The position numbers and the translations under genes were made by a program. 64,000 bases of DNA from contig JBMNVN010000002.1 in NCBI GenBank assembly GCA_050946835.1, positions 310,001 to 374,000 of the forward strand. The letters run 5' to 3'. Source of the DNA: UBA1447 sp002329225. Its GTDB lineage: Bacteria; Bacillota; Clostridia; Oscillospirales; Acutalibacteraceae. Position 1 is the first letter of the stretch. Each line of letters opens with the position of its first letter. The notes beneath the pieces are model-generated. The model was not told the origin of the DNA. It made no database searches and worked only from the letters and a program-made list of their open reading frames with translations. Positions 51,456-59,589 of this stretch are shown piece after piece.

Positions 51456-53477
51456 TTATTGCTTCTTTGAGTATTCCGCAACCACACGTTTAAGTGTTTC
51501 AACGGTCTTTTGCATATCCTCAAGTTCGTCTTTCAGTCTTGCGTTTTCGCTCTCTAAGGCCATGTTCTGCGCACCGTAAACCTCCTGCTGAGCATTTGCA
51601 CCGGCAATATCACGTTTACTAAGCTGAACCGCCATGGGGGAAACAGTTGTTTTGGAGGGCTCATGTACGGGTTTTTCGGGCTTTTTCACGGGTATCGGAC
51701 CGCCGAATTCGTTATAGATGCCTCGTTTTGTGTAATGAGTATGCAGAAGTTCATGAGACTTGTGGCCGTTAGGTTCACCTAAATACTCTTTGTAGAAGCT
51801 GATGATAGACGGGTTTTCGTGAGACTTCCTTAAAACCTTGGACTCGTCTTCATCATAAAGACCCTTCATGCGTTTTTGTCTTACATCGGGGTCACTGCTT
51901 CTGGGCTGACCTCCCCCCGTAATACAGCCGCCGGGGCAGCCCATAACTTCAATAAAGTGATAGGGCGACTTCCCTTCCGCCACCTGCTGCATCAGTACCC
52001 TTGCGTTTTTAAGACCGTTGGTAACGGCAACATTAACCTCTACCCCTTCAAGGAAGCTGTACTCGGGTAAGGTGTTTTCAATTTTTATTGTAGCTTCTTT
52101 TATTCCCTCAAGGCCTACAATGGGTGTGACATGGAGTTTTTCAAAGGGCAGTTCTCTGCCGGTGACAAGCTCGTACACCGTGCGGAGAGCGGCTTCCATA
52201 ACTCCGCCCGTTACACCGAAGATATCCGCAGCGCCGGTTGATAAACCGAGCGGTTTGTCAAAATCGCTGTCGGGCAGATTGACAAAGTCAATACCGGCGG
52301 TTTTTATCATTTCCGCAAGTTCACGGGTAGTTATGACCGCATCTACATTTTGCACTCCGTTGTTTACCATTTCTTCCCGCTCTATTTCGAACTTCTTGGC
52401 GGTACACGGCATGACGGAAACCACGAACATGTCCTGCGGTTCAACGCCGATCTTTTCAGCATAAAATGATTTAACAACAGCACCCATCATTGTGTGAGGC
52501 GATTTGCAGGTTGAAAGGTGTTTAAGCTGCTCCGGGAAGCTGTGCTCAATGAACTTAATCCATCCGGGCGAGCAGCTTGTAATTATGGGCAGAACGCTTT
52601 CGCCTCCTGTGAGGACCGCCTTCACTCTCCCCAAAAACTCCGTACCCTCTTCGATTATCGTCAAGTCGGCCGCCCAGTTGGTATCAAAGACATCGTCAAA
52701 GCCGAGGTCTCTGAGAGCGGCGGCAAGTTTACCCGTTACACGGGAACCGGGAGCAAAGCCGAACTCTTCACCTATGGCTACACGGATAGCGGGCGCTACC
52801 TGAACAACGGTTCGTTTTGCAGGATCGTTGAGCGCCGCCCAAACCTTATCAGTCGAACTTGTTTCGGTAAGCGCTCCAACCGGGCAAACAACAGTGCACT
52901 GACCGCAAAAAGCGCAGTTAACATCGGATATCGGCAGGTCCATAGAAGAACCGATTACCGTGCTGAAACCTCTGTTTTGAGGGTTGAGGATATTGGCGCC
53001 CTGTATCTCGTTACAAACTGTAACACACCTTCTGCAAAGTATGCATTTGCTCATATCCCTTGTTATGGAAACGGAAACATCCGGTACGGAGGGGTTCTTT
53101 GCACCCTCAAATCTGGATTCATCTACTCCCAAAAGCTTTCCAAGTTCCTGCAGTTCACAGCTTTGATTGCGGGAGCATGAAAGGCAATCCTGATTATGGT
53201 CGGAAAGCATAAGCTCATATAGAACTTTTCTGGCTTTGCGAACTTTGTCGGTATTCGTTTTTACCACCATGCCCTCAGTGGCCGGGGTAATGCAGGAAGC
53301 CTGAAGCGTTCTTGCTCCTTCAACTTCCACGACACAGATACGGCATGAGCCGATGGTGTGTGAACCTTTAAGATAGCAAAGGCTGGGAATAAGAATATTA
53401 TTGTAGTCTGCGGCCTCCATGATAGTGGAACCATCCGGCGCCTGAACGCTTTTACCGTTGATAGTCAGATTAATCAT
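51456..53477 (-). CDS. hydA: [FeFe] hydrogenase catalytic subunit (HydA of NADH-dependent/bifurcating type)
   Basis: 673 residues. N-terminal [2Fe-2S] domain (CYLKGSHTIGSCRICVVEV), His-ligated [4Fe-4S] (DHNQDCLSCSRNQSCELQ), two [4Fe-4S] (CILCRRCVTVCNE and CAFCGQCTVVCPVGA), then the H-cluster: L1 TSCSPGW near 302, L2 MPCTAKKFE near 359 and L3 EVMGCPGGCITGGGQP near 520. L1 reads TSCSP where the textbook motif is TSCCP. After the small-subunit-like C-terminal part there is an extra ~90-residue tail ending in a coiled coil (ENARLKDELEDMQKTVETLKRVV). It works with HydB and HydC to couple NADH and ferredoxin oxidation to H2 formation. Confidence 0.94.
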   Translation of the reverse strand: MINLTINGKSVQAPDGSTIMEAADYNNILIPSLCYLKGSHTIGSCRICVVEVEGARTLQASCITPATEGMVVKTNTDKVRKARKVLYELMLSDHNQDCLSCSRNQSCELQELGKLLGVDESRFEGAKNPSVPDVSVSITRDMSKCILCRRCVTVCNEIQGANILNPQNRGFSTVIGSSMDLPISDVNCAFCGQCTVVCPVGALTETSSTDKVWAALNDPAKRTVVQVAPAIRVAIGEEFGFAPGSRVTGKLAAALRDLGFDDVFDTNWAADLTIIEEGTEFLGRVKAVLTGGESVLPIITSCSPGWIKFIEHSFPEQLKHLSTCKSPHTMMGAVVKSFYAEKIGVEPQDMFVVSVMPCTAKKFEIEREEMVNNGVQNVDAVITTRELAEMIKTAGIDFVNLPDSDFDKPLGLSTGAADIFGVTGGVMEAALRTVYELVTGRELPFEKLHVTPIVGLEGIKEATIKIENTLPEYSFLEGVEVNVAVTNGLKNARVLMQQVAEGKSPYHFIEVMGCPGGCITGGGQPRSSDPDVRQKRMKGLYDEDESKVLRKSHENPSIISFYKEYLGEPNGHKSHELLHTHYTKRGIYNEFGGPIPVKKPEKPVHEPSKTTVSPMAVQLSKRDIAGANAQQEVYGAQNMALESENARLKDELEDMQKTVETLKRVVAEYSKKQ

Positions 53478-53480
53478 TTT

Positions 53481-56400
53481 TTACCTCCTGTCGCAATGCA
53501 GGCAACGCATTGCTTCCGCCACTGCGTTTAATTTGTGGTAACCGAGTACTACCTCGTCAAAGGAGTCAAGCCGCTTTTCGAGAGGAAGTATCTCTTGAGG
53601 GAATCTTTCGTGTACAACCACTTCGTCTTCATCAATTATCTCCGGAATATCAATGGTCTTTCCTTTATTAAGTTTACCGCTGCCGCCCAAATACTTGTCA
53701 ATTGAAGTCGCGGCATATTTACCGTCTGCGATTGCACGGATTACATCTTCCGGCCCTCTGGCTACGTCACCGCCGGAGAATACGCCTTCCATAGTGGTCA
53801 TTTGTGTTTTGGGGTCGATAACAAAGGTACCCCAGTTAGTTACGCCGATTTCCGACTTTTTGATGAACGGAAGGTCGGCATACTGGCTGACGGCGGTTAC
53901 CACAGTATCCACATCCAAAATAAAGTTTGTACCTTCAATGTGCCTGGTATTCCTTCTGCCTTTGTTGTCGAAGTCGCTGATTTCTCTGCGAACGCACTCA
54001 ACATGAGCAAGACGCCCGTTTTCGCCCGCTATAAAACGTACCGGGGAAACAAGCACAAGAATCTCCACGCCCTCAGCAAGCGCTTCTTCAATCTCTTCCT
54101 CATAGGCAGGCATGATATCCATTGTTCTGCGGTAAAGAACGGTAACTTTCTTGGCCCCAAGCCTCAAAGCGGTTCTGGCGGAGTCTATTGCCGTATTACC
54201 GCCACCGATAACCGCAACATTCTGTCCGGTTAAATCAACAGAATTGTAAAGCTTTACCTCCTTGAGGAAGTCAACACCCGGAATGACGCCCGGTAAATCC
54301 TCGCCGGGGATATTTACCTTGGCCGGGAACTGGGTGCCCGTGGCTACATAGATGGCGTCATACGCTTCTCTGAGATATTGGAAGTCAATATCCTTACCGA
54401 CTTCGGTATTCAGGATTATGTTTACGCCCTGCTGTTCAATGGTTTCAACTTCCTTGGCAAGGACATCAGCCGGGAGGCGGTATTCAGGAATCCCGAAAGC
54501 AAGCACACCGCCGGCAACCGATTGGGCTTCGTATATATCTACTTCATAGCCTATTCTTGCAAGGTAGTAACCGCAAGTGAGACCGGAAGCACCGGCGCCG
54601 ACAATGGCAACACGTTTGCCATTTTTGGGGATAACAATGTCTTGCACAAACTTTCTTTCATTTTTAAACGCATAGTTTGCAACAAAACGTTTCAGGTCAC
54701 AAATGGCAACGGGTTCATCCACGGTTCCCCTCCTGCACTTGCTTTCACAAGGATGAGTGCAGATTCTGCCGCATATGGCGGGCAACGGATTTTCCTGCCT
54801 GATGAGGTCATAGGCATCCAAAAATCTGCCGGAGGCAATCAGAGCAAGGTAACCGGGAATATTCACGTTTGCCGGGCAGGTGTTTTCACAGGGCGAAATG
54901 AACAAATCGGCACACACGCCTGCACGGCAGTACTTATATTTGATATGTTCCTCGTACTCGTGGCGGAAATAGCGGATAGTGCTCAAAACCGGGTTCGGAG
55001 CCGTTTGCCCGAGACCGCAAATGGCGGTTTGCTGAATTGTTTCTCCGAGTTCTTCAAGCAATTCAATATCGCCTTCTACACCCTGGCCGGCGGTTATACG
55101 CTCGAGAATCTCAAGCATGCGCTTTGTTCCCACACGGCAGGCTACGCATTTACCGCAGGATTCTTCCTGAATAAAGTCCATAAAGTAACGGGCGGTGTCC
55201 ACCATACAGGTGTCTTCGTTCATGGCTATAAGTCCGCCGGAACCCATGATAGCGCCCAACATGGTGAGGGATTCATAGTCTGTTGGAGTATTGAGATTTT
55301 CCTGCGTTACGCAACCGCCGGAAGGGCCGCCGATTTGAGCGGACTTAAACTGCTTTTTATTGATTATACCTCCGCCTATTTTGTAGATGATCTCACCCAA
55401 AGGTATGCCGATGGGTACTTCCACAATACCGGTGTTTACAATGTCGCCGGCAAGGGCAAAAACTTTTGTTCCCCTTGCTTTTTCGGTACCGAACTGATTG
55501 TACCATCCGCTGCCTTTAAGAAGAATTGAAGGGATATTTGCAAAAGTTTCTACGTTATTAATGATAGTGGGACGGTCGAACAAGCCTTTCTGGAACGGGA
55601 AGGGCGGTTTTTGCCTGGGCTCTCCCCTGTGCCCTTCGATGGAGGAAAGGAGCGCCGTTTCTTCACCGCAAACAAAGGCTCCGGCTCCGATTCTGATTTC
55701 CAAATCAAAACTGAAAGGAGTGCCGAAAAGATTGCTGCCCAAAAGTCCGCTTGACCTTGCCTGCTCCAATGCGGCGGATAGGCGTTCAATCGCAATCGGG
55801 TACTCGGCTCTGACATAAACATAGCCCTTTGACGCACCGATTGCATAGGCTCCGATTATCATACCCTCAATCAGTGTGTGGGGATCGCCTTCAATGATGC
55901 TTCTATCCATAAAGGCACCCGGATCGCCCTCGTCGGCATTGCAAACAAGGTATTTCTGACCCGTCGGAGCATTAAGCCCGGCCTGCCACTTAACCCCGGT
56001 AGGGAACCCGGCCCCGCCGCGGCCCCGCAGGCCGGAGGTTTTGACTTCATCTACAACCTGCTGCGGGGTCATGCCGGTAAGTGCCTTTGCCGCAGCGTAA
56101 TACCCTTCATGGGCAACATAGGCTTCAAGGCTCTTATATTCTATAACACCGCAGTTACGAAGAGCTATTCGCACCTGCTCCTTAAAAAAGCTGATATCGT
56201 CCATTTGGGGGATATACTTTTTGGTGGTATTGTCAAAGAAAGTATATTCTTCAATGACTTCATTCTTTAAGATATGCGCACGAACAATCTCCCTGGCCTT
56301 GTCGGGAGTTAGGGAGGTGTAAAAAACTTTTTCGGGCATGATTATCATGACAGGTCCTACGGCGCAGGTTCCTATACATCCGGTTTCATAAACCTTGACC

Positions 56401-56582
56401 GTATCGGAAAGATTGTTTATCTCAAGCTCATCAATAACCGCATCCCTTACTATGCCGCAGTTGGAGGATACACAACCCGCTCCGGCGCAGACAAGAACCT
56501 GATGGCTATACTTGCCCAAAGTTTCAAGATATTCGTTTTTTACAATATCGAGATCGGCAACGCTTTTAATCAATTGACTCAT
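53481..56582 (-). CDS. hydB: Hydrogenase NADH-binding subunit HydB fused to a GltD/NfnB-like flavoprotein
   Basis: 1033 residues. Residues ~25-110: thioredoxin-like [2Fe-2S] domain (CAGAGCVSSNC, CIGTCAVGP). Residues ~170-540: NuoF-type FMN/NADH domain (SGLRGRGGAGFPTGVKW, NADEGDPGAFMDR, GGPSGGC) with [4Fe-4S] ESCGKCVACRVG. From ~560 to the end: a glutamate-synthase-small-subunit-like domain with CPANVNIPGYLALI, ICGRICTHPCESKCRRG, VAIVGAGASGLTCGYYLA (FAD) and VAVIGGGNTAIDSARTALRLG (NAD), ending MRCLHCDRR. Standard HydB is about 600 residues, so this is a fusion that adds a second flavin/nucleotide site. Four-base gap to hydA. Confidence 0.94.
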   Translation of the reverse strand: MSQLIKSVADLDIVKNEYLETLGKYSHQVLVCAGAGCVSSNCGIVRDAVIDELEINNLSDTVKVYETGCIGTCAVGPVMIIMPEKVFYTSLTPDKAREIVRAHILKNEVIEEYTFFDNTTKKYIPQMDDISFFKEQVRIALRNCGVIEYKSLEAYVAHEGYYAAAKALTGMTPQQVVDEVKTSGLRGRGGAGFPTGVKWQAGLNAPTGQKYLVCNADEGDPGAFMDRSIIEGDPHTLIEGMIIGAYAIGASKGYVYVRAEYPIAIERLSAALEQARSSGLLGSNLFGTPFSFDLEIRIGAGAFVCGEETALLSSIEGHRGEPRQKPPFPFQKGLFDRPTIINNVETFANIPSILLKGSGWYNQFGTEKARGTKVFALAGDIVNTGIVEVPIGIPLGEIIYKIGGGIINKKQFKSAQIGGPSGGCVTQENLNTPTDYESLTMLGAIMGSGGLIAMNEDTCMVDTARYFMDFIQEESCGKCVACRVGTKRMLEILERITAGQGVEGDIELLEELGETIQQTAICGLGQTAPNPVLSTIRYFRHEYEEHIKYKYCRAGVCADLFISPCENTCPANVNIPGYLALIASGRFLDAYDLIRQENPLPAICGRICTHPCESKCRRGTVDEPVAICDLKRFVANYAFKNERKFVQDIVIPKNGKRVAIVGAGASGLTCGYYLARIGYEVDIYEAQSVAGGVLAFGIPEYRLPADVLAKEVETIEQQGVNIILNTEVGKDIDFQYLREAYDAIYVATGTQFPAKVNIPGEDLPGVIPGVDFLKEVKLYNSVDLTGQNVAVIGGGNTAIDSARTALRLGAKKVTVLYRRTMDIMPAYEEEIEEALAEGVEILVLVSPVRFIAGENGRLAHVECVRREISDFDNKGRRNTRHIEGTNFILDVDTVVTAVSQYADLPFIKKSEIGVTNWGTFVIDPKTQMTTMEGVFSGGDVARGPEDVIRAIADGKYAATSIDKYLGGSGKLNKGKTIDIPEIIDEDEVVVHERFPQEILPLEKRLDSFDEVVLGYHKLNAVAEAMRCLHCDRR

Positions 56583-56593
56583 TGTTATCCTCC

Positions 56594-57094
56594 TTAATAC
56601 TTGGCCAGAATGGAGTTGAGTTTACTCGGTGTAACCTGCTTATAAACATCATCGTCAATCATAAGCGCAGGTGCTAAACCGCAGGCGCCTATGCAGCGGG
56701 CAATTTCGAAGGTGAATTTTCCGTCCTCCGTGGTTCCGCCCAAATCCACACCGAGAGTCTTTTCAAGACTTTCAACAATCTTTTTTCCGCCTCTTACATA
56801 ACAGGCGGTTCCCAAGCAGACACGAATAGTGTGCTCACCTCTGGGAATCGGGGAGAAAAAGGAGTAAAAAGAAACGACGCCCGTCACTTCGGACACGGGT
56901 ATACCCAATCCGTCAGCTACACGCCGTTGCAGTTCCAGAGGCAAGTAACCGTAGATGTTTTGGGCAGCATGAAGAACCTGAATTAAACTGCCTTCTTTGC
57001 CCTTGTACAACTCTAAAATTGCATCTACTTCACTAAACTCGTCATCCGGATTCGGACAATGCTCGCATTTTGTATTTGTCTTTACCTCGTTCAT
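56594..57094 (-). CDS. hydC: Hydrogenase subunit HydC (NuoE-like, [2Fe-2S])
   Basis: 166 residues, thioredoxin-like ferredoxin of the NuoE/HndA family: IQVLHAAQNIYGYLPLELQRRVADGLGI, VSFYSFFSPIPRGEHTIRVCLGTACYVRGG (first Cys pair) and IARCIGACGLAPALMIDDDVY (second pair). First gene of the hydC-hydB-hydA operon, with 11 bases to hydB. Its N-terminus carries an additional CEHCPNPDDEF motif. Confidence 0.94.
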   Translation of the reverse strand: MNEVKTNTKCEHCPNPDDEFSEVDAILELYKGKEGSLIQVLHAAQNIYGYLPLELQRRVADGLGIPVSEVTGVVSFYSFFSPIPRGEHTIRVCLGTACYVRGGKKIVESLEKTLGVDLGGTTEDGKFTFEIARCIGACGLAPALMIDDDVYKQVTPSKLNSILAKY

Positions 57095-57114
57095 TTGCTC
57101 CTCCTTGATAATTT

Positions 57115-57290
57115 GTGCCGCATTATTACTACCTGAAATTAATAATACCGTGCGACCTTATTATCGGGTATTGTATCACTATTTAAACCTTTCGTAAATC
57201 TTTTTTTAAGTTAAATTGATATTTTTATTGATATTGACAATAAAATATGCGTTTTTTTCTTATATACGGACTTTTACCCGTAAATAAACT
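57115..57290. other. Hydrogenase operon upstream region
   Basis: About 175 AT-rich bases between hydC and the tRNA terminator. The operon promoter should lie here, but no clearly convincing sigma-A pair was picked out; a redox-regulator (Rex) site would be expected, and none was identified by eye. Confidence 0.4.
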
Positions 57291-57320
57291 CAGTCCGAAA
57301 CTCAAAAGTTTCGGACTGTT
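57291..57320 (-). terminator. Terminator of the tRNA-Asp/tRNA-Thr transcript
   Basis: CAGTCCGAAACT pairs with AGTTTCGGACTG around a CAAA loop; on the minus strand it is followed by AGTTTATTT. Directly downstream of tRNA-Thr. Confidence 0.75.
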
Positions 57321-57396
57321 TGGAGCTGCTAATCGGATTCGAACCGATGACCTCATCCTTACCAAGGATGTGCTCTGCCACCTGAGCCATAGCAGC
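57321..57396 (-). tRNA. tRNA-Thr (GGT)
   Basis: The minus strand starts GCTGCTATGGCTCAGGTGG and has the anticodon loop CTTGGTAAG (GGT), the T-arm GGTTCGAATCC and TAGCAGCTCCA at the 3' end, with encoded CCA. Acceptor stem GCTGCTA/TAGCAGC is perfect. Confidence 0.96.
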
Positions 57397-57407
57397 GAAT
57401 ATTAAAA

Positions 57408-57484
57408 TGGCGACCCGGAACGGGCTCGAACCGTCGACCTCTAGCGTGACAGGCTAGCGTTCTAACCAGCTGAACTACCGGGCC
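57408..57484 (-). tRNA. tRNA-Asp (GTC)
   Basis: The minus strand starts GGCCCGGTAGTTCAGCTGG and has the anticodon loop CCTGTCACG (GTC), the T-arm GGTTCGAGCCC, and CCGGGTCGCCA at the 3' end with encoded CCA. Lies 11 bases upstream of tRNA-Thr, presumably in one transcript. Confidence 0.96.
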
Positions 57485-57652
57485 ATTGACTGTCCTCTGC
57501 TCACAGACGGACGAACCGTATATTAACACAGGCAAATAATTATTGCAAGGCCTTTTTGAAAAAACAGAAGTGTCTTGAGAGGTTTTCTTCACTTATTTAA
57601 GCGGTACTTACGATTTTTTTTGCTTTTTTATTCAATTTATATTAAGCCGCAC

Positions 57653-57681
57653 TTGATTTTAAGGTACCCATTATCTATAAT
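57653..57681 (+). promoter_or_regulatory. Sigma-A-type promoter of xpt
   Basis: TTGATT at 57653-57658 and TATAAT at 57676-57681 with 17 bp spacing, about 55 bp before the xpt start. No purine riboswitch is visible in the short leader. Confidence 0.75.
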
Positions 57682-57735
57682 CTATGTGTTAAAAAAACTA
57701 TTGCTGACACGATGGTGAAAGGCGGTGGCTCCTAA

Positions 57736-58308
57736 TTGAAACTTCTTAAAAGTCGCATCCTGCAAGAAGCTGAAATACCCGAACCCGGCGTTTTGAAGGT
57801 AGACATGTTTCTCAACCACCAGATTGACGTTTCTTTGCTTAATGAAATCGGCAAAGAGTTTTACAGGCGTTTTGCAAATGATAATGTAAACAAAATACTT
57901 ACTGTAGAGGCTTCCGGCATAGGGATTGCCTGTATTGCCGCCCAATATTTCGGCGTTCCGGTTGTTTTTGCCAAAAAAGGTATTAACCGCAATGTGGGTA
58001 ATGATGTATATTCAGGCAAGGCTGTTTCATTCACTAAATGTGATTGCCCTGTTATCGGCGTTTCCAAAAGATACCTTAGCGAAGAAGACCGTGTATTAAT
58101 TTTAGATGACTTTTTGGCACACGGATCCGCCCTGATGTTGCTTTCAGATATTGTCAGGCAATCCGGTGCTGAACTTGTAGGAGCCGGAATAGTAATAGAA
58201 AAAGCCTTTCAACCCGGCGGGAAAAAGCTCAGGGAAGCCGGTCTTCGCATAGAATCTCTTGCTGTGATAAAATCAATGGACAATGGACTCATTGTCTTTG
58301 ATGAATAA
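57736..58308 (+). CDS. xpt: Xanthine phosphoribosyltransferase
   Basis: 190 residues starting at TTG 57736; no ATG is available before the conserved VLKVDMFLNHQID block, so the TTG is the only sensible start despite a weak ribosome binding site. The PRPP-binding motif VLILDDFLAHGSAL lies near 117, and TVEASGIGIACIAA near 55 is the Xpt-type loop. Converts xanthine and PRPP to XMP for purine salvage. It precedes a BMP-type nucleoside uptake operon by 17 bases, which makes joint expression and a purine theme likely. Confidence 0.94.
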   Translation: MKLLKSRILQEAEIPEPGVLKVDMFLNHQIDVSLLNEIGKEFYRRFANDNVNKILTVEASGIGIACIAAQYFGVPVVFAKKGINRNVGNDVYSGKAVSFTKCDCPVIGVSKRYLSEEDRVLILDDFLAHGSALMLLSDIVRQSGAELVGAGIVIEKAFQPGGKKLREAGLRIESLAVIKSMDNGLIVFDE

Positions 58309-58325
58309 AATTGGGAGGAATATTG

Positions 58326-59495
58326 ATGAAAAAGTTAACCAAGGCACTCGCAATCATTCTGGCAGCTGCACTCGTGTTTTCCCTGGCAGCCTGTGACGGG
58401 CTTCCGGAAAAAGAAGAGACTTCTACAACTGCCGCCGCAGGAACCGCTCCGATCGCTAAAGACAAGATTAAGATCGGCGTACTTCACATCACAAGCATTG
58501 AAGAAACATCGGGCTATACTTTTGCCCACCACTCCGGCATTCTTGAAATGAAGAAAAATATCGGCTTGAATGACGACCAGGTCATTGAAAAAGACAAAAT
58601 TGACGATAATGATCAGGCAGCCACAAAAACCGCCATTCAGGAGATGATTGATGCCGGGTGTGATGTGATTTTTGCCACCAGCTTTAACTACATGCACACC
58701 ATGGAAGAATTTGCTAACGATCCGAAGTACAAAGACATTGTCTTCTCCCACTGCTCCGGATACAAATTTAATGATTCCAACTTCAACAACTACTTCGGCC
58801 GCATTTATGAATCCCGTTACCTTGCCGGTATAGCCGCAGGACTGAAAGCCAAAGAGCTCGGTCAGCCTTTACTCGGTTTTGTTGCCGCACAGGATGTCAA
58901 CAACTCGGAAGTTACCGGCGGAATCAACGCCTGGGCGTTGGGTATACAATCGGTCTATCCAGAAGCGCTTGTAAAAGTTAAGGTCACCGGCAGCTGGTAT
59001 GACCCGCAGAAGGAAGCGGAAGCCGCTAAAGCTCTTATTGATGCAGGCTGCTTTGTGCTCGGTCAGCACAGCGACTCCGACACCACACAGACCGAGGCGG
59101 AAAAAGCTGGCAAGTTCGGTTGCGGTTACAACTCAGATATGACCGAGTTTGCTCCCAAGGGCCACCTTTGCGCACCGATTTGGAATTGGGGCGTATACTA
59201 CACCGAAGCGGTTCAACAGGTTATCAACGGAACATGGAAGCCCGTCAACTACTACGAGGGCATGAATAAGGGTCTCGTAGACATTTCCCCGATTAATGAG
59301 GCAGTTGCCGCAAAGGGCACCGCTGAAGCAATTGCCGATGCAAAGGCCAAAATACAAGACGGTTCATTCTTCGTGTTCACCGGTCCGTTGGTTGACAATA
59401 AAGGCAACCAGATACTTGCCGAAGGCAAGAAGCTTACCGATGCGCAAATCACAGGTGGCATCAATTACTACATCAAGGGTGTAGATCTTCTCTAA
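58326..59495 (+). CDS. BMP-family nucleoside-binding lipoprotein
   Basis: 389 residues from ATG 58326 after GGGAGG. Lipoprotein signal with lipobox SLAAC (Cys near residue 23) and an acidic/Thr linker. Mature domain of the BMP/Med (PnrA-like) periplasmic-binding family: KIKIGVLHIT, CDVIFATSFNYMHTMEEF, YLAGIAAGLKAKELG and KVKVTGSWYDPQKEAEAAKALIDAG. It should deliver purine nucleosides or related ligands to the ABC transporter encoded next. Confidence 0.92.
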   Translation: MKKLTKALAIILAAALVFSLAACDGLPEKEETSTTAAAGTAPIAKDKIKIGVLHITSIEETSGYTFAHHSGILEMKKNIGLNDDQVIEKDKIDDNDQAATKTAIQEMIDAGCDVIFATSFNYMHTMEEFANDPKYKDIVFSHCSGYKFNDSNFNNYFGRIYESRYLAGIAAGLKAKELGQPLLGFVAAQDVNNSEVTGGINAWALGIQSVYPEALVKVKVTGSWYDPQKEAEAAKALIDAGCFVLGQHSDSDTTQTEAEKAGKFGCGYNSDMTEFAPKGHLCAPIWNWGVYYTEAVQQVINGTWKPVNYYEGMNKGLVDISPINEAVAAKGTAEAIADAKAKIQDGSFFVFTGPLVDNKGNQILAEGKKLTDAQITGGINYYIKGVDLL

Positions 59496-59500
59496 TCCAT

Positions 59501-59570
59501 TCCGGGGGGGAGCGGGCGCTCTCCCCGCCTTTTTTATCCGGCCGGGGGCACATTTTATTGTGCCCCCTGT
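59501..59570 (+). terminator. Two consecutive hairpins between lipoprotein and ABC ATPase genes
   Basis: First: a G-rich stem GGGGGGGAGCG with CTCTCCCCGCC followed by six T (59530-59535). Second: GGGGGCACA (59544-59552) with TGTGCCCCC (59559-59567). They probably act as a leaky terminator and RNA-stabilising stem that keep the binding protein more abundant than the transporter. Confidence 0.75.
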
Positions 59571-59589
59571 TTGTTAACGGGAGTGTGTG

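Noticed and set aside
54378..55529. Long plus-strand open frame inside hydB
   Set aside because: Antisense shadow of a clearly conserved hydrogenase gene.
57600..57735. Purine riboswitch upstream of xpt
   Set aside because: The ~55-base leader after the promoter is too short and lacks the three-way-junction core.
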